A stretch of DNA of 64,000 nucleotides from JAXGZG01 sp040771825 (GTDB taxonomy: Bacteria; Bacillota; Sulfobacillia; Fermentithermobacillales; Fermentithermobacillaceae), in assembly GCA_040771825.1 (NCBI GenBank), contig JAXGZG010000004.1:1-64000 (forward strand), read 5' to 3'. The notes under the pieces were generated by a model. That model saw only the letters and a program-made list of their open reading frames with translations, did not search any database and was not told the DNA's origin. A program made the translations under genes and the position numbers. Positions 1-8,045 of this stretch are shown here, in pieces. Within the stretch, counting starts at the first letter, position 1. The number at the start of each line of letters is the position of its first letter.

Positions 1-326
1 TCACCCTGTAGGTTCACAAGGCTGGTAGGTCCTCGATCCGGCCGACGGTGAAATCTAGGTGACTGCAGCGATGAACCAGGCTTTCGCGGTCGACTGTGAA
101 CAGCAGTTCCCCTGCGATGCAGCCGCACGCGCCCAAGTCTTCTAAGCGCTGGCGTGACACGGGCAACGTCCTAAGGAGTGGCAGTCCTCTTAACCATGGT
201 CACGTTATGGTCGCTCATAAAGAGGAACCGAGCAGGGGCGCGCTGAAAAGATAATCGTGCATGCGCTTTGCAGCAACCGGAGCCGGTCTCCCAGCAAAAA
301 GCCGCAGCCCTAGAGGAGGCAAGCCC
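1..326. other. Left-edge stretch with no convincing gene
   Basis: No gene is supported here. On the minus strand a 48-codon reading frame opens with GTG at 160 and stops at 14; it has no clear ribosome binding site and resembles no family I recognise. It could be the tail of a decayed gene. The only functional element I can support is the ribosome binding site AGAGGAGG at about 312-319 that serves the gene starting at 327. Confidence 0.4.
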
Positions 327-1007
327 GTGATTGAAGACAGACTGGCAACTGACCTGAAAGCGGACTTGGTGATAGACGCCCTGCTGACCGAATACAAGAA
401 CATACATCAGCGGGTCATGAACCAGATAGAATCGTATGAGACAACAAACGTGCGTGTGTTGACGCTCGTAGGAGTGCTTCTATACTTCGGCATCACGAAC
501 TTCAATCATACGGGTGACTCCTACATATTCGTCTTGGTAAACCTTGTCTTTATTATAGCCATTCCGTTCGTGGCACTGGGTTCAGTCGCCTTTACCGCAG
601 CTAACCTGGTCAAGATCATGATCTGGGGAGACTTCCTGAAGCGGATAGAAAACAAGGTCAACAAGGTGTTGCGAAGAGAAGGTCAATACTATGGCTTCGA
701 GAAAGGGCACATTATGGACTGGGAGTACTGGCGCGTGGAGTACGGATACGCCGGCAGCTCAAATTACCTGTCGGCGGTAACCTTCGACGCGTTCCTTGTC
801 CTAGCAACCATCATGTGCACCATCGCGTCTGTATTGCTTAGGCTTTCGTTCATCAAAAGCGCCGTCACCGATTCCTACTCGCTCTATCTCGCAGCATCCA
901 TCTTTATGCTGCTCGTTTTCTTGGCCGGGTGCGGCGTCTCGCTTGTGCAGTATAGACGACAAAACGCCAAGTCATCGAAGGACATCTACGATGATGAGAC
1001 AGTCTAG
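327..1007 (+). CDS. Uncharacterised four-helix integral membrane protein
   Basis: 226 residues with no enzymatic motif. The GTG at 327 is chosen because AGAGGAGG lies 7 bases upstream; an ATG at 261 has no such site. An N-terminal soluble segment containing LLTEYKNI and a charged helix leads into two membrane helices (about residues 45-62 and 70-98), a cytoplasmic loop with a WGDFLKRIENKVNKVL helix and a DWEYWRVEYG motif, then two more helices (about 160-182 and 192-216) and a short charged tail. The layout recalls a widespread uncharacterised family with an N-terminal EYxxxxxRI helix and paired transmembrane hairpins; no function is known to me. Its 3' end overlaps the phosphodiesterase gene by 17 bases, so the two are probably co-translated. 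Confidence 0.75.
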   Translation: MIEDRLATDLKADLVIDALLTEYKNIHQRVMNQIESYETTNVRVLTLVGVLLYFGITNFNHTGDSYIFVLVNLVFIIAIPFVALGSVAFTAANLVKIMIWGDFLKRIENKVNKVLRREGQYYGFEKGHIMDWEYWRVEYGYAGSSNYLSAVTFDAFLVLATIMCTIASVLLRLSFIKSAVTDSYSLYLAASIFMLLVFLAGCGVSLVQYRRQNAKSSKDIYDDETV

Positions 1008-1824
1008 AATCGGGGCGAGTCCTGTGAAAGTTTTGCTTGTTATGGTCTCAGTGCTATTGGTAGGGATCTGCGTTCTAAGCGTGAAGAGGTTCGATTACTG
1101 CGTCCCTCAGGAAGTCGGATGGCTCCGGAACACACCCATCGCGCATCGGGGATTACATGATGCTCAGCACGATGAGAACTCATTGGGGGCCTTCTCCAAC
1201 GCCATCTCCCATGGCTACGCGATTGAGTTGGATGTGAGGTTGACCAAAGACGGCCAAGTTGTGATCCTGCACGACAATGAACTGCACGCCCTCGGCCTTG
1301 ACTCAAAGGTTTCTGATGCGCAGTTAGCCGATTTGAAGCGTCTCAATCTGCCCAGGTCGGGCGAGGAAATCCCGACCTTCGCTGAAGCCCTAGCGCACAT
1401 CGGGGGCCGTACGCCCATCCTCATAGACGTGAAGGACTTCGGCATTCCGGGCGAGCTGGAAGAAAAGATGATGAATGCGCTTGAGGAGTATGAAGGAGAA
1501 TACGCCATCCAGGCGTTTAGTCCCCTGGTCTGCCGATGGTTGAGGCGATATGACCAGGGCATCCCCACCGGTCTCTTGCTCGCCGACCTTCCCGCTTTCC
1601 GAGCTGGCTGGTTCCGGAATTTCAAAGACAACCTCTTCTCTATGATCGCCAGACCCGGGTTCATAGGATACAACTACAACGACATAACCGCCGAAATCTC
1701 GGAGGAGTACCGGGCGAGCGGCGTGATTGTGCTCGGCTGGGGCCTGAGCGGGGACACTCCATCGGCCATGGAGGCTTTGCTGGTCGACAACGTGATCTTT
1801 GACGTGGCGCCACCGTGCGAGTAA
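991..1824 (+). CDS. Glycerophosphodiester phosphodiesterase, membrane-anchored
   Basis: 277-residue GDPD-family enzyme that hydrolyses glycerophosphodiesters to glycerol-3-phosphate and an alcohol. The start ATG at 991 follows GAAGGA by 8 bases and overlaps the upstream gene. An N-terminal membrane helix (about residues 11-31) suggests the enzyme faces outward on the membrane. The family hallmarks are in order: PIAHRG (catalytic His near residue 52), ENSLGAF, IELDVRLTKDG with the metal-binding Glu and Asp, and VILHDNELH with the second His. Later come an ILIDVK strand and a terminal GWGLSG motif. Probable roles are recycling deacylated phospholipids or teichoic-acid glycerophosphate. The exact substrate cannot be read from the sequence. 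Confidence 0.9.
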   Translation: MMRQSRIGASPVKVLLVMVSVLLVGICVLSVKRFDYCVPQEVGWLRNTPIAHRGLHDAQHDENSLGAFSNAISHGYAIELDVRLTKDGQVVILHDNELHALGLDSKVSDAQLADLKRLNLPRSGEEIPTFAEALAHIGGRTPILIDVKDFGIPGELEEKMMNALEEYEGEYAIQAFSPLVCRWLRRYDQGIPTGLLLADLPAFRAGWFRNFKDNLFSMIARPGFIGYNYNDITAEISEEYRASGVIVLGWGLSGDTPSAMEALLVDNVIFDVAPPCE

Positions 1825-2237
1825 CGCTCAACTGAGATCTGAACATGCGTAGCGCACATAGTGATGCTCTTCTCACCCCGTGGATTCACTCCAACTCACG
1901 AGCCAGGGCCGATCTAATCCTACTCATCTTGGCGCCCTGCTCCTCCGCAGCCTTGTCCTCGGTTTCCACACTATCACTCGCGTGAGTAAGCAGCTGGCTG
2001 GAGAGAGTCACCGACGGCGGCGAAGACGCTCGACGTCAGACTGGGAAGACCTATGCAAGTAATGTCTCCTTTTTCGGACCTTATTCTTGCCACACCTTAC
2101 CGCCAAAATGGCAGAGGTCAACGAAGCCAAGAAACTCGTAAGATTGTTGCCTGTGCAGAAGCACGTTGCTGACTGGATAAAGCAGGCGGCAGCCCTACCT
2201 AGGGTGCTGCAATACTAGTCTGCTCCCGCGACAGATC
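1825..2237. other. Intergenic stretch with one possible microgene
   Basis: About 400 bases follow the phosphodiesterase. Nothing with convincing homology is visible. The only candidate is the 36-codon frame at 2108-2218, which stands just before a strong hairpin; it is listed separately at low confidence. The rest has no promoter or repeat that I can defend. Confidence 0.4.
2108..2218 (+). CDS. Possible 36-residue small protein
   Basis: ATG at 2108 opens a frame coding a short amphipathic peptide (begins MAEVNEAKKLVRLLP, ends LPRVLQY). It stops 19 bases before a perfect 13-bp hairpin, the spacing expected of a gene and its terminator. There is no recognisable Shine-Dalgarno before the ATG; an in-frame TTG at 2087 is an alternative start. 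It could equally be the decayed tail of a longer gene. No homolog is recognised. Confidence 0.25.
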   Translation: MAEVNEAKKLVRLLPVQKHVADWIKQAAALPRVLQY

Positions 2238-2270
2238 GAAAGAAGGACCGGCGTAGTCGGTCCTTCTTTC
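2238..2270. terminator. Perfect 13-bp hairpin, bidirectional terminator
   Basis: GAAAGAAGGACCG (2238-2250) pairs exactly with CGGTCCTTCTTTC (2258-2270) around a 7-base loop. The arms end in T-rich (plus) or purine-rich sequence but no long T run follows. It lies beyond the stop codons of both the plus-strand frame at 2108-2218 and the minus-strand fragment ending at 2301, so it can close both. Confidence 0.75.
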
Positions 2271-2300
2271 ATCCCACAGGTAGGCGGTGCTACTGTCTTG

Positions 2301-2726
2301 CTAGGGCGTCACAAATGTATATGGCCCAGGTGCTGCCTGCACAAACGTCAGGTTGTTGTTGGCCTTGTCGAGGGCGATCTTGAGAGTCTCGAGATATGTC
2401 CTGGTAGATGTGCTGTCTGAAAGGGCAGATCTGGCTTCCGCAAGCAAAGCCTTCACCGTCGCGAACCTTGCCGTGTTCGCGCAAGTGGCCCCGGGGCAGT
2501 AGATTAGCGCGTCTTCACTCACGAATCCCGCACGCACGTTCAGTTCCATGGCTGCGAGCTGGGCCGAGAGCATGTACCTCATCTCGGTCGCGGTCGCATT
2601 GAGTAGCCAAGCTCTGAAGTTCTTGTAGGAGGTACCGGCAGTCGTGAAATCCCAAAGACCGAGGCCGTTGAGATAGGTGCTTCTGCCGGGCCATTTTGTC
2701 CTGTAGTAGACGGACCATAAAGTCAA
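2301..2726 (-). pseudogene. C-terminal fragment of a repeat-type surface protein
   Basis: The 141-codon frame opens without a ribosome binding site and codes only the conserved tail of a family of secreted surface proteins. The segment with LLNATATEMRYMLSAQLAAM, LNVRAGF and LDKANNNLTFVQ is the C-terminal module that normally follows a GGGHTLGFWSNKNG motif. That motif occurs at the end of the signal-peptide-bearing fragment at 5554-6498, on the same strand and upstream in transcription order. A transposition unit lies between the two. The stop at 2301 is normal for the family. The N-terminal bases of this fragment (KWPGRSTYL) align with the end of the other fragment (KMPGGTTG), so the pieces may come from two paralogs rather than one split gene. 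Confidence 0.7.
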
Positions 2727-2805
2727 CCGATTGCCGGAAGGTGTGTCAGATGGGGACAGGGGTCAGGGTTTTCCCGCCGGCGAGCACCCCAACCCCCGAA
2801 CTGTG

Positions 2806-3606
2806 TTACGGAAGTTCCTTTTCCACCACGTAGCGGACAATGTGGTCGTCAATTATCTTCTTTTGGCGTTGCTCGCCGTACATGAGGCAGTGGATGCAGG
2901 TTTTGTTGATGAGTCTGGGGCTACCTGATGAATAACGGAAGATCTCCTGCATCGCGTCATCGGAGAAAATGTCCGAAGCGGAACCTGCGTAACGCAGGTG
3001 ATGGAGTATGTAGGACTTGGTGCCTGCCTCGTCAAGGTACGCGAGGTGACAGCGCAGGTCGAGGCGTTGAACGACGGCCGTGTAAACCTGCTTCCTTAAT
3101 TTCTCCCAGATTTCCGTCTGCCCGACAAGGATAAGCGTAAGGGGGCTCTCCGAATCCATCTTGAAATTGAGAAGGAACCTGATCTCCTCAAACATCTCCT
3201 TGTCCAAGAGGTGAGCCTCGTCCACAATGACTACCGGGTTTAGGCCATGGACGCCGCGCATGAGTTCCACTTCCCTGTGCAGAAGCCTTTTGGAATCGCC
3301 CCTGTAAAAACGTCCTTGCACGCCCAGTTGATCGAGAAGGCCGTTGTAGAAGTGTCTCGGCGTCAGTTTGGAGTCTGCCAGGTAGAGCACTTTGTAGTCC
3401 TTGGTCCCCAGGCTGTATGAGAGCCTTCGGATGAGAGTGGATTTGCCTGTTCCGCAGTCACCGGTCAAAAGCGCAAACCACTGTCTTCTTGCGGCGTATT
3501 GGAGCCTTGCCAAGGTTTCCTCGTACTCCTCCGTCAAGAACAAGGCATCTTCCGTCATCTGCCTGGTGAAGGGACTGTTCTTGAACTCGTAGAATTCTTC
3601 AATCAC
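2806..3606 (-). CDS. AAA ATPase, transposition regulator (ExeA/TnsC/TniB-like)
   Basis: 266 residues. Walker A GDCGTGKST (about residues 49-57), Walker B PVVIVDEAH (about 123-131), a sensor region at LILVGQTEIWEKLR and an arginine-rich VVQRLDLRCHL segment define an ExeA/TniB-type AAA ATPase. The N-terminal phrase FYEFKNSPFTR is typical of the ExeA branch. In DDE elements such ATPases bind target DNA and activate or direct the transposase. The gene overlaps the 3' end of the transposase gene by 8 bases, which implies translational coupling and a stoichiometric partnership. The frame is complete, with no sign of decay. Confidence 0.85.
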   Translation of the reverse strand: MIEEFYEFKNSPFTRQMTEDALFLTEEYEETLARLQYAARRQWFALLTGDCGTGKSTLIRRLSYSLGTKDYKVLYLADSKLTPRHFYNGLLDQLGVQGRFYRGDSKRLLHREVELMRGVHGLNPVVIVDEAHLLDKEMFEEIRFLLNFKMDSESPLTLILVGQTEIWEKLRKQVYTAVVQRLDLRCHLAYLDEAGTKSYILHHLRYAGSASDIFSDDAMQEIFRYSSGSPRLINKTCIHCLMYGEQRQKKIIDDHIVRYVVEKELP

Positions 3607-4963
3607 GGTTTCTGCCCCCTATCACCGAGCGATAGGAAATCGCGGTCTCGGAAAGAACCCTGTGCTTTTCGTACTGCTTTTTGGCGGCATCCAGTTCCCT
3701 TGAGGTATGCGGGCTTACCTTTTGCGGCAAGGGGATCCTCTTGCGCGGCGCGCTGTGCTCCGTTATCACCAGGGGTCTAATCTTTCGCGGTTCAAACCCT
3801 TGGTGAAATACCTCGAGTTCATCCGGATTGTCGGGGCGGAAGGCGACGTCCACGTTCATGCCGATTAGGTCCTGGCCCGCCTCCCATGGGATGCTTCCAA
3901 AAGACAGGCAGCCTGTCTTGTCCACCAACCTTTTCTCGGTGAAGACGAAGGCGAAATCCAGCTGCTCTTTACTTGCCCACCTGAGGGGACGGTCGTCTTC
4001 TTTGAAAGCCTGTTCGGGCGTTTTCCCGTTAAGGGCGGAGTGAGGTTTGGTTTGATAGAGCTCGTAAAGCCAGATATCGAGGTGGTGCTCAACCTCCGCG
4101 GCGCTTTGGGGGCGTTTCAGTCTGACCTCTTCCACAAAGCTATCAAGATACTTGTTAAAAACTTCTACCTTGCCCTTAGCTGAAGCGGCCCTTGGGCGGG
4201 CCGTGAGTTTCTTTATCCCCAGCTTGGCGCAGACCTGAGTCATGTGGCGACTTATGTACTGGCTGCCATTGTCGGTAAACACCCTGTCAGGCAACCCGTA
4301 ACGTTCGATGGCATGTCGGAAGCTGTCCAGCACATTCCAGGCATCCTGCTTTTCGTACACTCTGCAAGCTGTGACTAACCTTGTCGCGTCATCGATGATC
4401 ACGGAAGCATAGAGTTGCTGCGCCTTGCGTTTGGCTGTCTCCGGGAGCACTATCAAGTATTTGAGGTCCATCTGCCAAAGGTCGTTTCTGTGGAGGCGCT
4501 GGAACCTTCTTGCTGCTCCGGCACCTGTTGAGTGATACATGCTGAGTTGCTTTGACCCGTATCCTCGTTTTACGAGATGGTCTTGGAGCGTTGACCGCTT
4601 TACCTCTCCCGGGGCGACAAGGCCTTCCATCTCAAGGATTGTGATGATCTGGCGGATGCTCCTGGTCGGCACCTCGCGACGGAGCATCACGGCCTGGTCC
4701 ACGATCTCTTCTGTGACTGAACTCGTTTTGCCACCGTAGGGATTGCTTTTGGGAAGGAGTCCTTGGTAGCCGCCGTGCTCATACGAAAACAACCAGCGAC
4801 GTAAGGTGCGTTCCGAGATGCCCTCTTGTTCGCTGATTTCACGCATGAGCATGACGCGCTTTGCCCGGTCGACTCCCCCGTAAAGCAAAGGCCCCAGGAT
4901 CTGTATCCGTCTCGCTGCCACATCGTCCGGATTCTGCGCTTTTCCCACGGCTAAAACCTCCAT
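3599..4963 (-). CDS. DDE transposase with integrase core and Mu-type C-terminus
   Basis: 454 residues. An N-terminal helix-turn-helix region (EQEGISERTLRRWL, about 44-57, then a second HTH) precedes a retroviral-type integrase core. The acidic triad is visible: Asp in DLWQMDLKYL, Asp in VFTDNGSQY, and Glu in KGKVEVFNKY. After the core come LYELYQTKPHSAL and TPEQAF, typical of IS481/Mu-like transposases, and a beta-rich C-terminal domain followed by a charged tail that probably contacts the ATPase. It catalyses strand cleavage and joining at the element ends. It is intact and followed directly by its ATPase partner, so the unit could be active. Confidence 0.88.
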   Translation of the reverse strand: MEVLAVGKAQNPDDVAARRIQILGPLLYGGVDRAKRVMLMREISEQEGISERTLRRWLFSYEHGGYQGLLPKSNPYGGKTSSVTEEIVDQAVMLRREVPTRSIRQIITILEMEGLVAPGEVKRSTLQDHLVKRGYGSKQLSMYHSTGAGAARRFQRLHRNDLWQMDLKYLIVLPETAKRKAQQLYASVIIDDATRLVTACRVYEKQDAWNVLDSFRHAIERYGLPDRVFTDNGSQYISRHMTQVCAKLGIKKLTARPRAASAKGKVEVFNKYLDSFVEEVRLKRPQSAAEVEHHLDIWLYELYQTKPHSALNGKTPEQAFKEDDRPLRWASKEQLDFAFVFTEKRLVDKTGCLSFGSIPWEAGQDLIGMNVDVAFRPDNPDELEVFHQGFEPRKIRPLVITEHSAPRKRIPLPQKVSPHTSRELDAAKKQYEKHRVLSETAISYRSVIGGRNRD

Positions 4964-4990
4964 TTCGTCTTGATACCAAGACTCTAGAGG

Positions 4991-5458
4991 CTAAAACGCA
5001 TAAGCAGTACGCCCGAACGGGTGGCAGAGCCAGTTCCCGCTGTTAACGGTTGCCCTGACCAAAGAAAGGAAATCTGGAACAATGTGAGGGGACACGAAAC
5101 CTAGATTTACTTGCTGGCGCCAAATCCCTTGAAGGTGACTGGTGACCCTCTCGCACCAGGCCCTGATCTTCTGCCTGGTACGCTCTTCGTAGGGCACGTT
5201 GATTCCCCCGCCCTCGGATACGGACACTATTACCGCGGCGCTGTAACGCTTGTAGGGCACCACGAAGTCCGGGAGTTCGGTGTGCATGCTCCTGCATTTC
5301 TTGCAGCGAAGCCGCCTAAGGCTGTAGACATGCTTAGTACCTTTCGCGTCAATCAAGCGTCGGTAGCGTCGGTCGTGTAGTTTCAGTTCTCCGTGGCACT
5401 TAGGGCAAGAGATGGTTTCGGTCCCCGTCATAACAAACACTGTCGGTAGTTGTCCCAT
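4991..5458 (-). CDS. DUF6431-like zinc-ribbon protein of the transposition unit
   Basis: 155 residues. Two CxxC pairs (CPKC near residue 19 and CKKC near residue 52) form a zinc ribbon, followed by a basic helical region with EERTRQKIRAWCERV. I recognise this as the DUF6431-type protein that commonly precedes a DDE transposase and AAA ATPase in Clostridia; its role is unknown. DNA-end binding or target recognition is a reasonable guess. The upstream edge contains repeats of TGTCGGTAG, one of them inside the first codons of this frame, so the true start may be an internal ATG ten codons later. It ends 27 bases before the transposase start. Confidence 0.7.
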   Translation of the reverse strand: MGQLPTVFVMTGTETISCPKCHGELKLHDRRYRRLIDAKGTKHVYSLRRLRCKKCRSMHTELPDFVVPYKRYSAAVIVSVSEGGGINVPYEERTRQKIRAWCERVTSHLQGIWRQQVNLGFVSPHIVPDFLSLVRATVNSGNWLCHPFGRTAYAF

Positions 5459-5500
5459 TTGGATTCGTACCGTGATACAATGACCATGCTATTGTCACTG

Positions 5501-5523
5501 GCCTCGGGAATCCCGCCCGAGGC
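5501..5523 (+). terminator. Hairpin at the right edge of the transposition unit
   Basis: GCCTCGGG (5501-5508) pairs with CCCGAGGC (5516-5523); on the plus strand a T/C-rich tract follows. It separates the truncated surface-protein gene from the transposition genes and could insulate the unit from host transcription in either direction. Confidence 0.55.
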
Positions 5524-5553
5524 TTCTCCTTTCTCAGAACACTATTCAGGCCA

Positions 5554-6498
5554 TCATACCCGGCAAACTTTGGACAGGCAATGTCGGTAGCTCCGCGCCA
5601 TTCTGGAAGAGCGTAAGCAATAGGTCAGGGTGCCAGTAGTGCCGCCTGGCATCTTCGCGATCGCTGCCTCACCGTTCTTGTTGCTCCAGAAACCGAGCGT
5701 ATGACCTCCACCGCTGCCCAGGTACACGTTACCAAACCAGGCCTCTCCGTAAGGAGAGGATTCGCTAAGAACGACGACTGTCGACTTGGGAGTAGTAGCT
5801 ACCCATCTTGTCTCTATCGGGTCGGCCTCGGTGACGGTGTACGTATCGAAGTCCAGAATCATAGTGAGAGGTTCGGTTTCCGTCCCAGTATATCTCCACC
5901 AATCCACCGTGTCTTGAATGTGTACCAACCAGTTGGGGAGTATTGGCTCTCCCGAGTCATATGTGCCGTCGGCATCGAGGTCATAGAACTTGAACACCTT
6001 AAGGCTTGCGGCGGTTGCCTCGCCCTCACCGACCTTGAAGACGTCCGTCTTCGAGACGTTTTCAGCGAACTTGGGGTCTCGGCTGACCCAGACCTTGTAT
6101 ACGCCATTGAAGCTGTTGTCAAAACCTGATTCGCCCGTTGTCGGACTGACGACCAACTCAACCAACTGATACAACTCGGCAAACCGGCCGGACGAGTCCA
6201 CAGTCACCTGAGTTAGCGGTGTCGGGGGGTCTCCTGCCGTCTGCGGTTCTCCGAGAACGGCTCCGTCCGGTGCAGTGACCTTGACGAAGTACTCACCCGC
6301 AGGCAAACCGGATCCACCGCCGGCGGGTCCCCCGTTCAGGTAGACCAATTCCTTGGCAGCAAAGAAGTTTATGTTCACCGCACCCAACGAGTTGGTCGTG
6401 TAGATGGCTCCTGTGAGCCCTGCAGCCCACGCCAAGCTGCTCGACATCAGAAGTGCAAGAGCGACAAGAATCAGTGCAATCCTCCTACGGGTCTTCAT
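5554..6498 (-). CDS. Secreted SdrD B-like surface protein, C-terminally truncated
   Basis: 314 residues starting with a clear Sec signal peptide (basic MKTRRR, hydrophobic core, AWA cleavage region near residue 26). Beta-rich repeats follow, including an SdrD-B-like segment (FKFYDLDADGTYDSGEPILPNW) whose acidic loop could bind calcium. The tail has the family motif GGGHTLGFWSNKNGEAA near residue 270. In relatives this leads into a conserved alpha-helical module with LLNATAT and MLSAQLAAM, but here the frame runs off into about 30 unrelated residues and stops. That missing module is present as a fragment at 2301-2726, beyond the transposition genes. The protein is probably non-functional or shortened. 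Confidence 0.75.
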   Translation of the reverse strand: MKTRRRIALILVALALLMSSSLAWAAGLTGAIYTTNSLGAVNINFFAAKELVYLNGGPAGGGSGLPAGEYFVKVTAPDGAVLGEPQTAGDPPTPLTQVTVDSSGRFAELYQLVELVVSPTTGESGFDNSFNGVYKVWVSRDPKFAENVSKTDVFKVGEGEATAASLKVFKFYDLDADGTYDSGEPILPNWLVHIQDTVDWWRYTGTETEPLTMILDFDTYTVTEADPIETRWVATTPKSTVVVLSESSPYGEAWFGNVYLGSGGGHTLGFWSNKNGEAAIAKMPGGTTGTLTYCLRSSRMARSYRHCLSKVCRV

Positions 6499-6766
6499 TG
6501 CTATCCGCTCCTCTATGCGCGTACTTAGGCTTATGCCTTATGTTGAACCTACTGAGATGTACCGGGAATCGAATGCTCGACCATGTAAATTGGGTGTGGC
6601 TGTCGTCCATATGCTGGGGTGTTCTGGGTGCCCCAGATGTGCTGTGGAGAAGCGATGAGCGGTTAGCCCTCCGGCACGGCAAGATTCCGAATGAAAACGT
6701 TCCGACCAGTGCCGAAAAACAAAAACGCCGTTCCGATTTCTCGAAACGCCGTCTATGGTCTAGGTT

Positions 6767-6851
6767 TGGTGTCGGGAGGGGGACTTGAACCCCCACGGTG
6801 TACACCATACGCCCCTCAAACGTACGCGTCTGCCAGTTCCGCCACCCCGAC
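6767..6851 (-). tRNA. tRNA-Leu (anticodon GAG)
   Basis: An 85-base class II tRNA read on the minus strand. The acceptor arm GTCGGGG pairs with TCCCGAC, discriminator A follows, and CCA is encoded. The D-arm GGCGGAACTGGCAGACGC is typical of tRNA-Leu. The anticodon loop TTGAGGG between TACGT and GCGTA gives anticodon GAG, reading CUC and CUU. A variable arm precedes the T arm (GGGGG TTCAAGT CCCCC). Confidence 0.95.
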
Positions 6852-6971
6852 ACATTCATGCGCAAAACTCATGATATCCCAGGATGCACTGGCTGTCAAC
6901 GGAAAAAACAGCGCACGAAACGCCACAGCCAGCCTGCCGGGTCTGAGCAAATCTCCATAGGTTTACGTGCC

Positions 6972-7919
6972 CTACTTCCGCTTAAGCATCTCCACCCTGT
7001 CACCGTCCTGGAGAATGTGGCGGCTCCCCACCACTTGGCCCGGGAATTTGGCTGATGGTCCCCAGACTGCAGCCCTATCCAACTCCATGGCCAGTTCGTT
7101 GTGGATGTGGGCTGCCATAAGTCCGACAGTTGTCCCCGCAGGGACAATAAACGGCCTATCGTCACGGGCGCCCGGAACCGTCTTTTTGCTGTAAACCCGC
7201 ATAAGCCCAGTCATCTCCCACAGCCTTTGGCGAAGAGTATCGAGGCCCTCGCCGGTGGTACTGGACACCGTCACCACGTGCATCTGCGGCATACGCGAAA
7301 CCGCCAATGCCAGGACAGCCTGGGCTTCGGGCAAATCGGTTTTGGTGGCCACCACCAAGAAGGGACGTTCCCCTACCACCTCTCTGGCTTCCTGGAATAC
7401 GGCGAAAAACCCGCCTAGGCTCGCTTCCTCCAAAGGCAGGATGAGCAGAAACCCGTGAGCATCCTGGGCAGCTGCCAAGTACATCCGGCCGCTGCCTCGA
7501 TCCTCCCTAGCCCCTTGAATGAGCCCAGGGATTTCAACGAGCTGAATGAGAGCATCGTTGATCTTCACATTCGCTGCTATGGGGCGAAGCGTGGTGAAAG
7601 GGTAGTCACCTACCGCCACCTGGCTTGCTGATAACGCCTTGAGCAGCGAAGACTTGCCTGCGTTGGGCGGGCCAAGCAAGACTATCCTAGCATCGCCTTC
7701 CCTGGGCACGAAAAGCCCGTCTGCATGTCGTGTTTTGGCCCTTGTTTTTGCCACATTCTTCTGTTGCAGTATCCATTTCCGCAAGTCGGCGTAGGGGCCC
7801 TGGCGGTACCCCGGCAGCATTGCCAGGCATTGGTCTAAAACCCGAATCCGTTGGGTGCCTTCTGCTCCTTTGAGACGGCGTTGAATCAACCTTTTCATGT
7901 CCTCGTGTGGCATGGGCAT
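6972..7919 (-). CDS. Obg/DRG-like GTPase with C-terminal TGS-type domain
   Basis: 315 residues from the ATG at 7919, chosen because AAAGGTGGTG lies just upstream; a longer frame starts at 7964 without such a site. After a basic N-terminal helical region come G1 GPPNAGKSS (about 81-89), G2 in the FTTLRP segment, G3 EIPGLIQG, G4 TKTD and a G5-like VSSTTGEG. The C-terminal part ends in a small beta-grasp region with ILQDGDRVEMLKR, as in TGS domains of the DRG family. Related proteins assist ribosome function or stress responses. It stands alone, facing the same way as the downstream tRNA-Leu gene. It is shorter than ObgE and lacks the Obg glycine-rich N-domain. Confidence 0.82.
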   Translation of the reverse strand: MPMPHEDMKRLIQRRLKGAEGTQRIRVLDQCLAMLPGYRQGPYADLRKWILQQKNVAKTRAKTRHADGLFVPREGDARIVLLGPPNAGKSSLLKALSASQVAVGDYPFTTLRPIAANVKINDALIQLVEIPGLIQGAREDRGSGRMYLAAAQDAHGFLLILPLEEASLGGFFAVFQEAREVVGERPFLVVATKTDLPEAQAVLALAVSRMPQMHVVTVSSTTGEGLDTLRQRLWEMTGLMRVYSKKTVPGARDDRPFIVPAGTTVGLMAAHIHNELAMELDRAAVWGPSAKFPGQVVGSRHILQDGDRVEMLKRK

Positions 7920-7994
7920 GGTCCCACCACCTTTCCAGAATCTTGATGGAATCCTTCGGGCCATCCCTGAGCCGGTTGCTGGCCATATTAAGAA

Positions 7995-8014
7995 AGGGCC
8001 GGCGGACCGGCCCT
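7995..8014 (-). terminator. Hairpin terminator before the GTPase gene
   Basis: AGGGCCGG (7995-8002) pairs with CCGGCCCT (8007-8014) around a four-base loop. On the minus strand it is followed by TTTCTTAATA, giving a rho-independent terminator. It would end transcripts coming from 8046 upward and so separates the GTPase gene from whatever is transcribed before it. Confidence 0.7.
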
Positions 8015-8045
8015 ACAACTTCCAGCGCAGATTACTTCGAGGAGA

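Larger units (their letters stand above)
2740..5600 (-). mobile_element. Three-gene DDE transposition unit (boundaries approximate)
   Basis: Three minus-strand genes in tight order encode a zinc-ribbon DUF6431-like protein, a DDE transposase with a Mu-type C-terminal part, and an ExeA/TniB-like AAA ATPase. The DDE plus ATPase pairing is that of Tn7, Tn552 and Mu-related elements. The unit lies between two surface-protein fragments. The ends are not defined: I could not find convincing terminal inverted repeats or a target duplication. TGTCGGTAG occurs twice near the right edge (5441-5449 and 5582-5590), the kind of repeated end site a Mu-like transposase binds. Left and right limits are therefore estimates to within about 100 bases. 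Confidence 0.65.

Noticed and set aside
1880..2062. 60-codon plus-strand frame after the phosphodiesterase
   Set aside because: Arg/Ser-rich composition, no ribosome site and no homology.
2740..5600. Tn7-like CRISPR-associated transposon
   Set aside because: Only a DDE transposase, ATPase and zinc-ribbon protein are present; there is no TnsA, TniQ or Cas gene.
6485..6865. Protein gene over the first tRNA-Leu
   Set aside because: The frame lies on the tRNA sequence and its peptide is the translation typical of tRNA genes (SGWRNWQTR-type).
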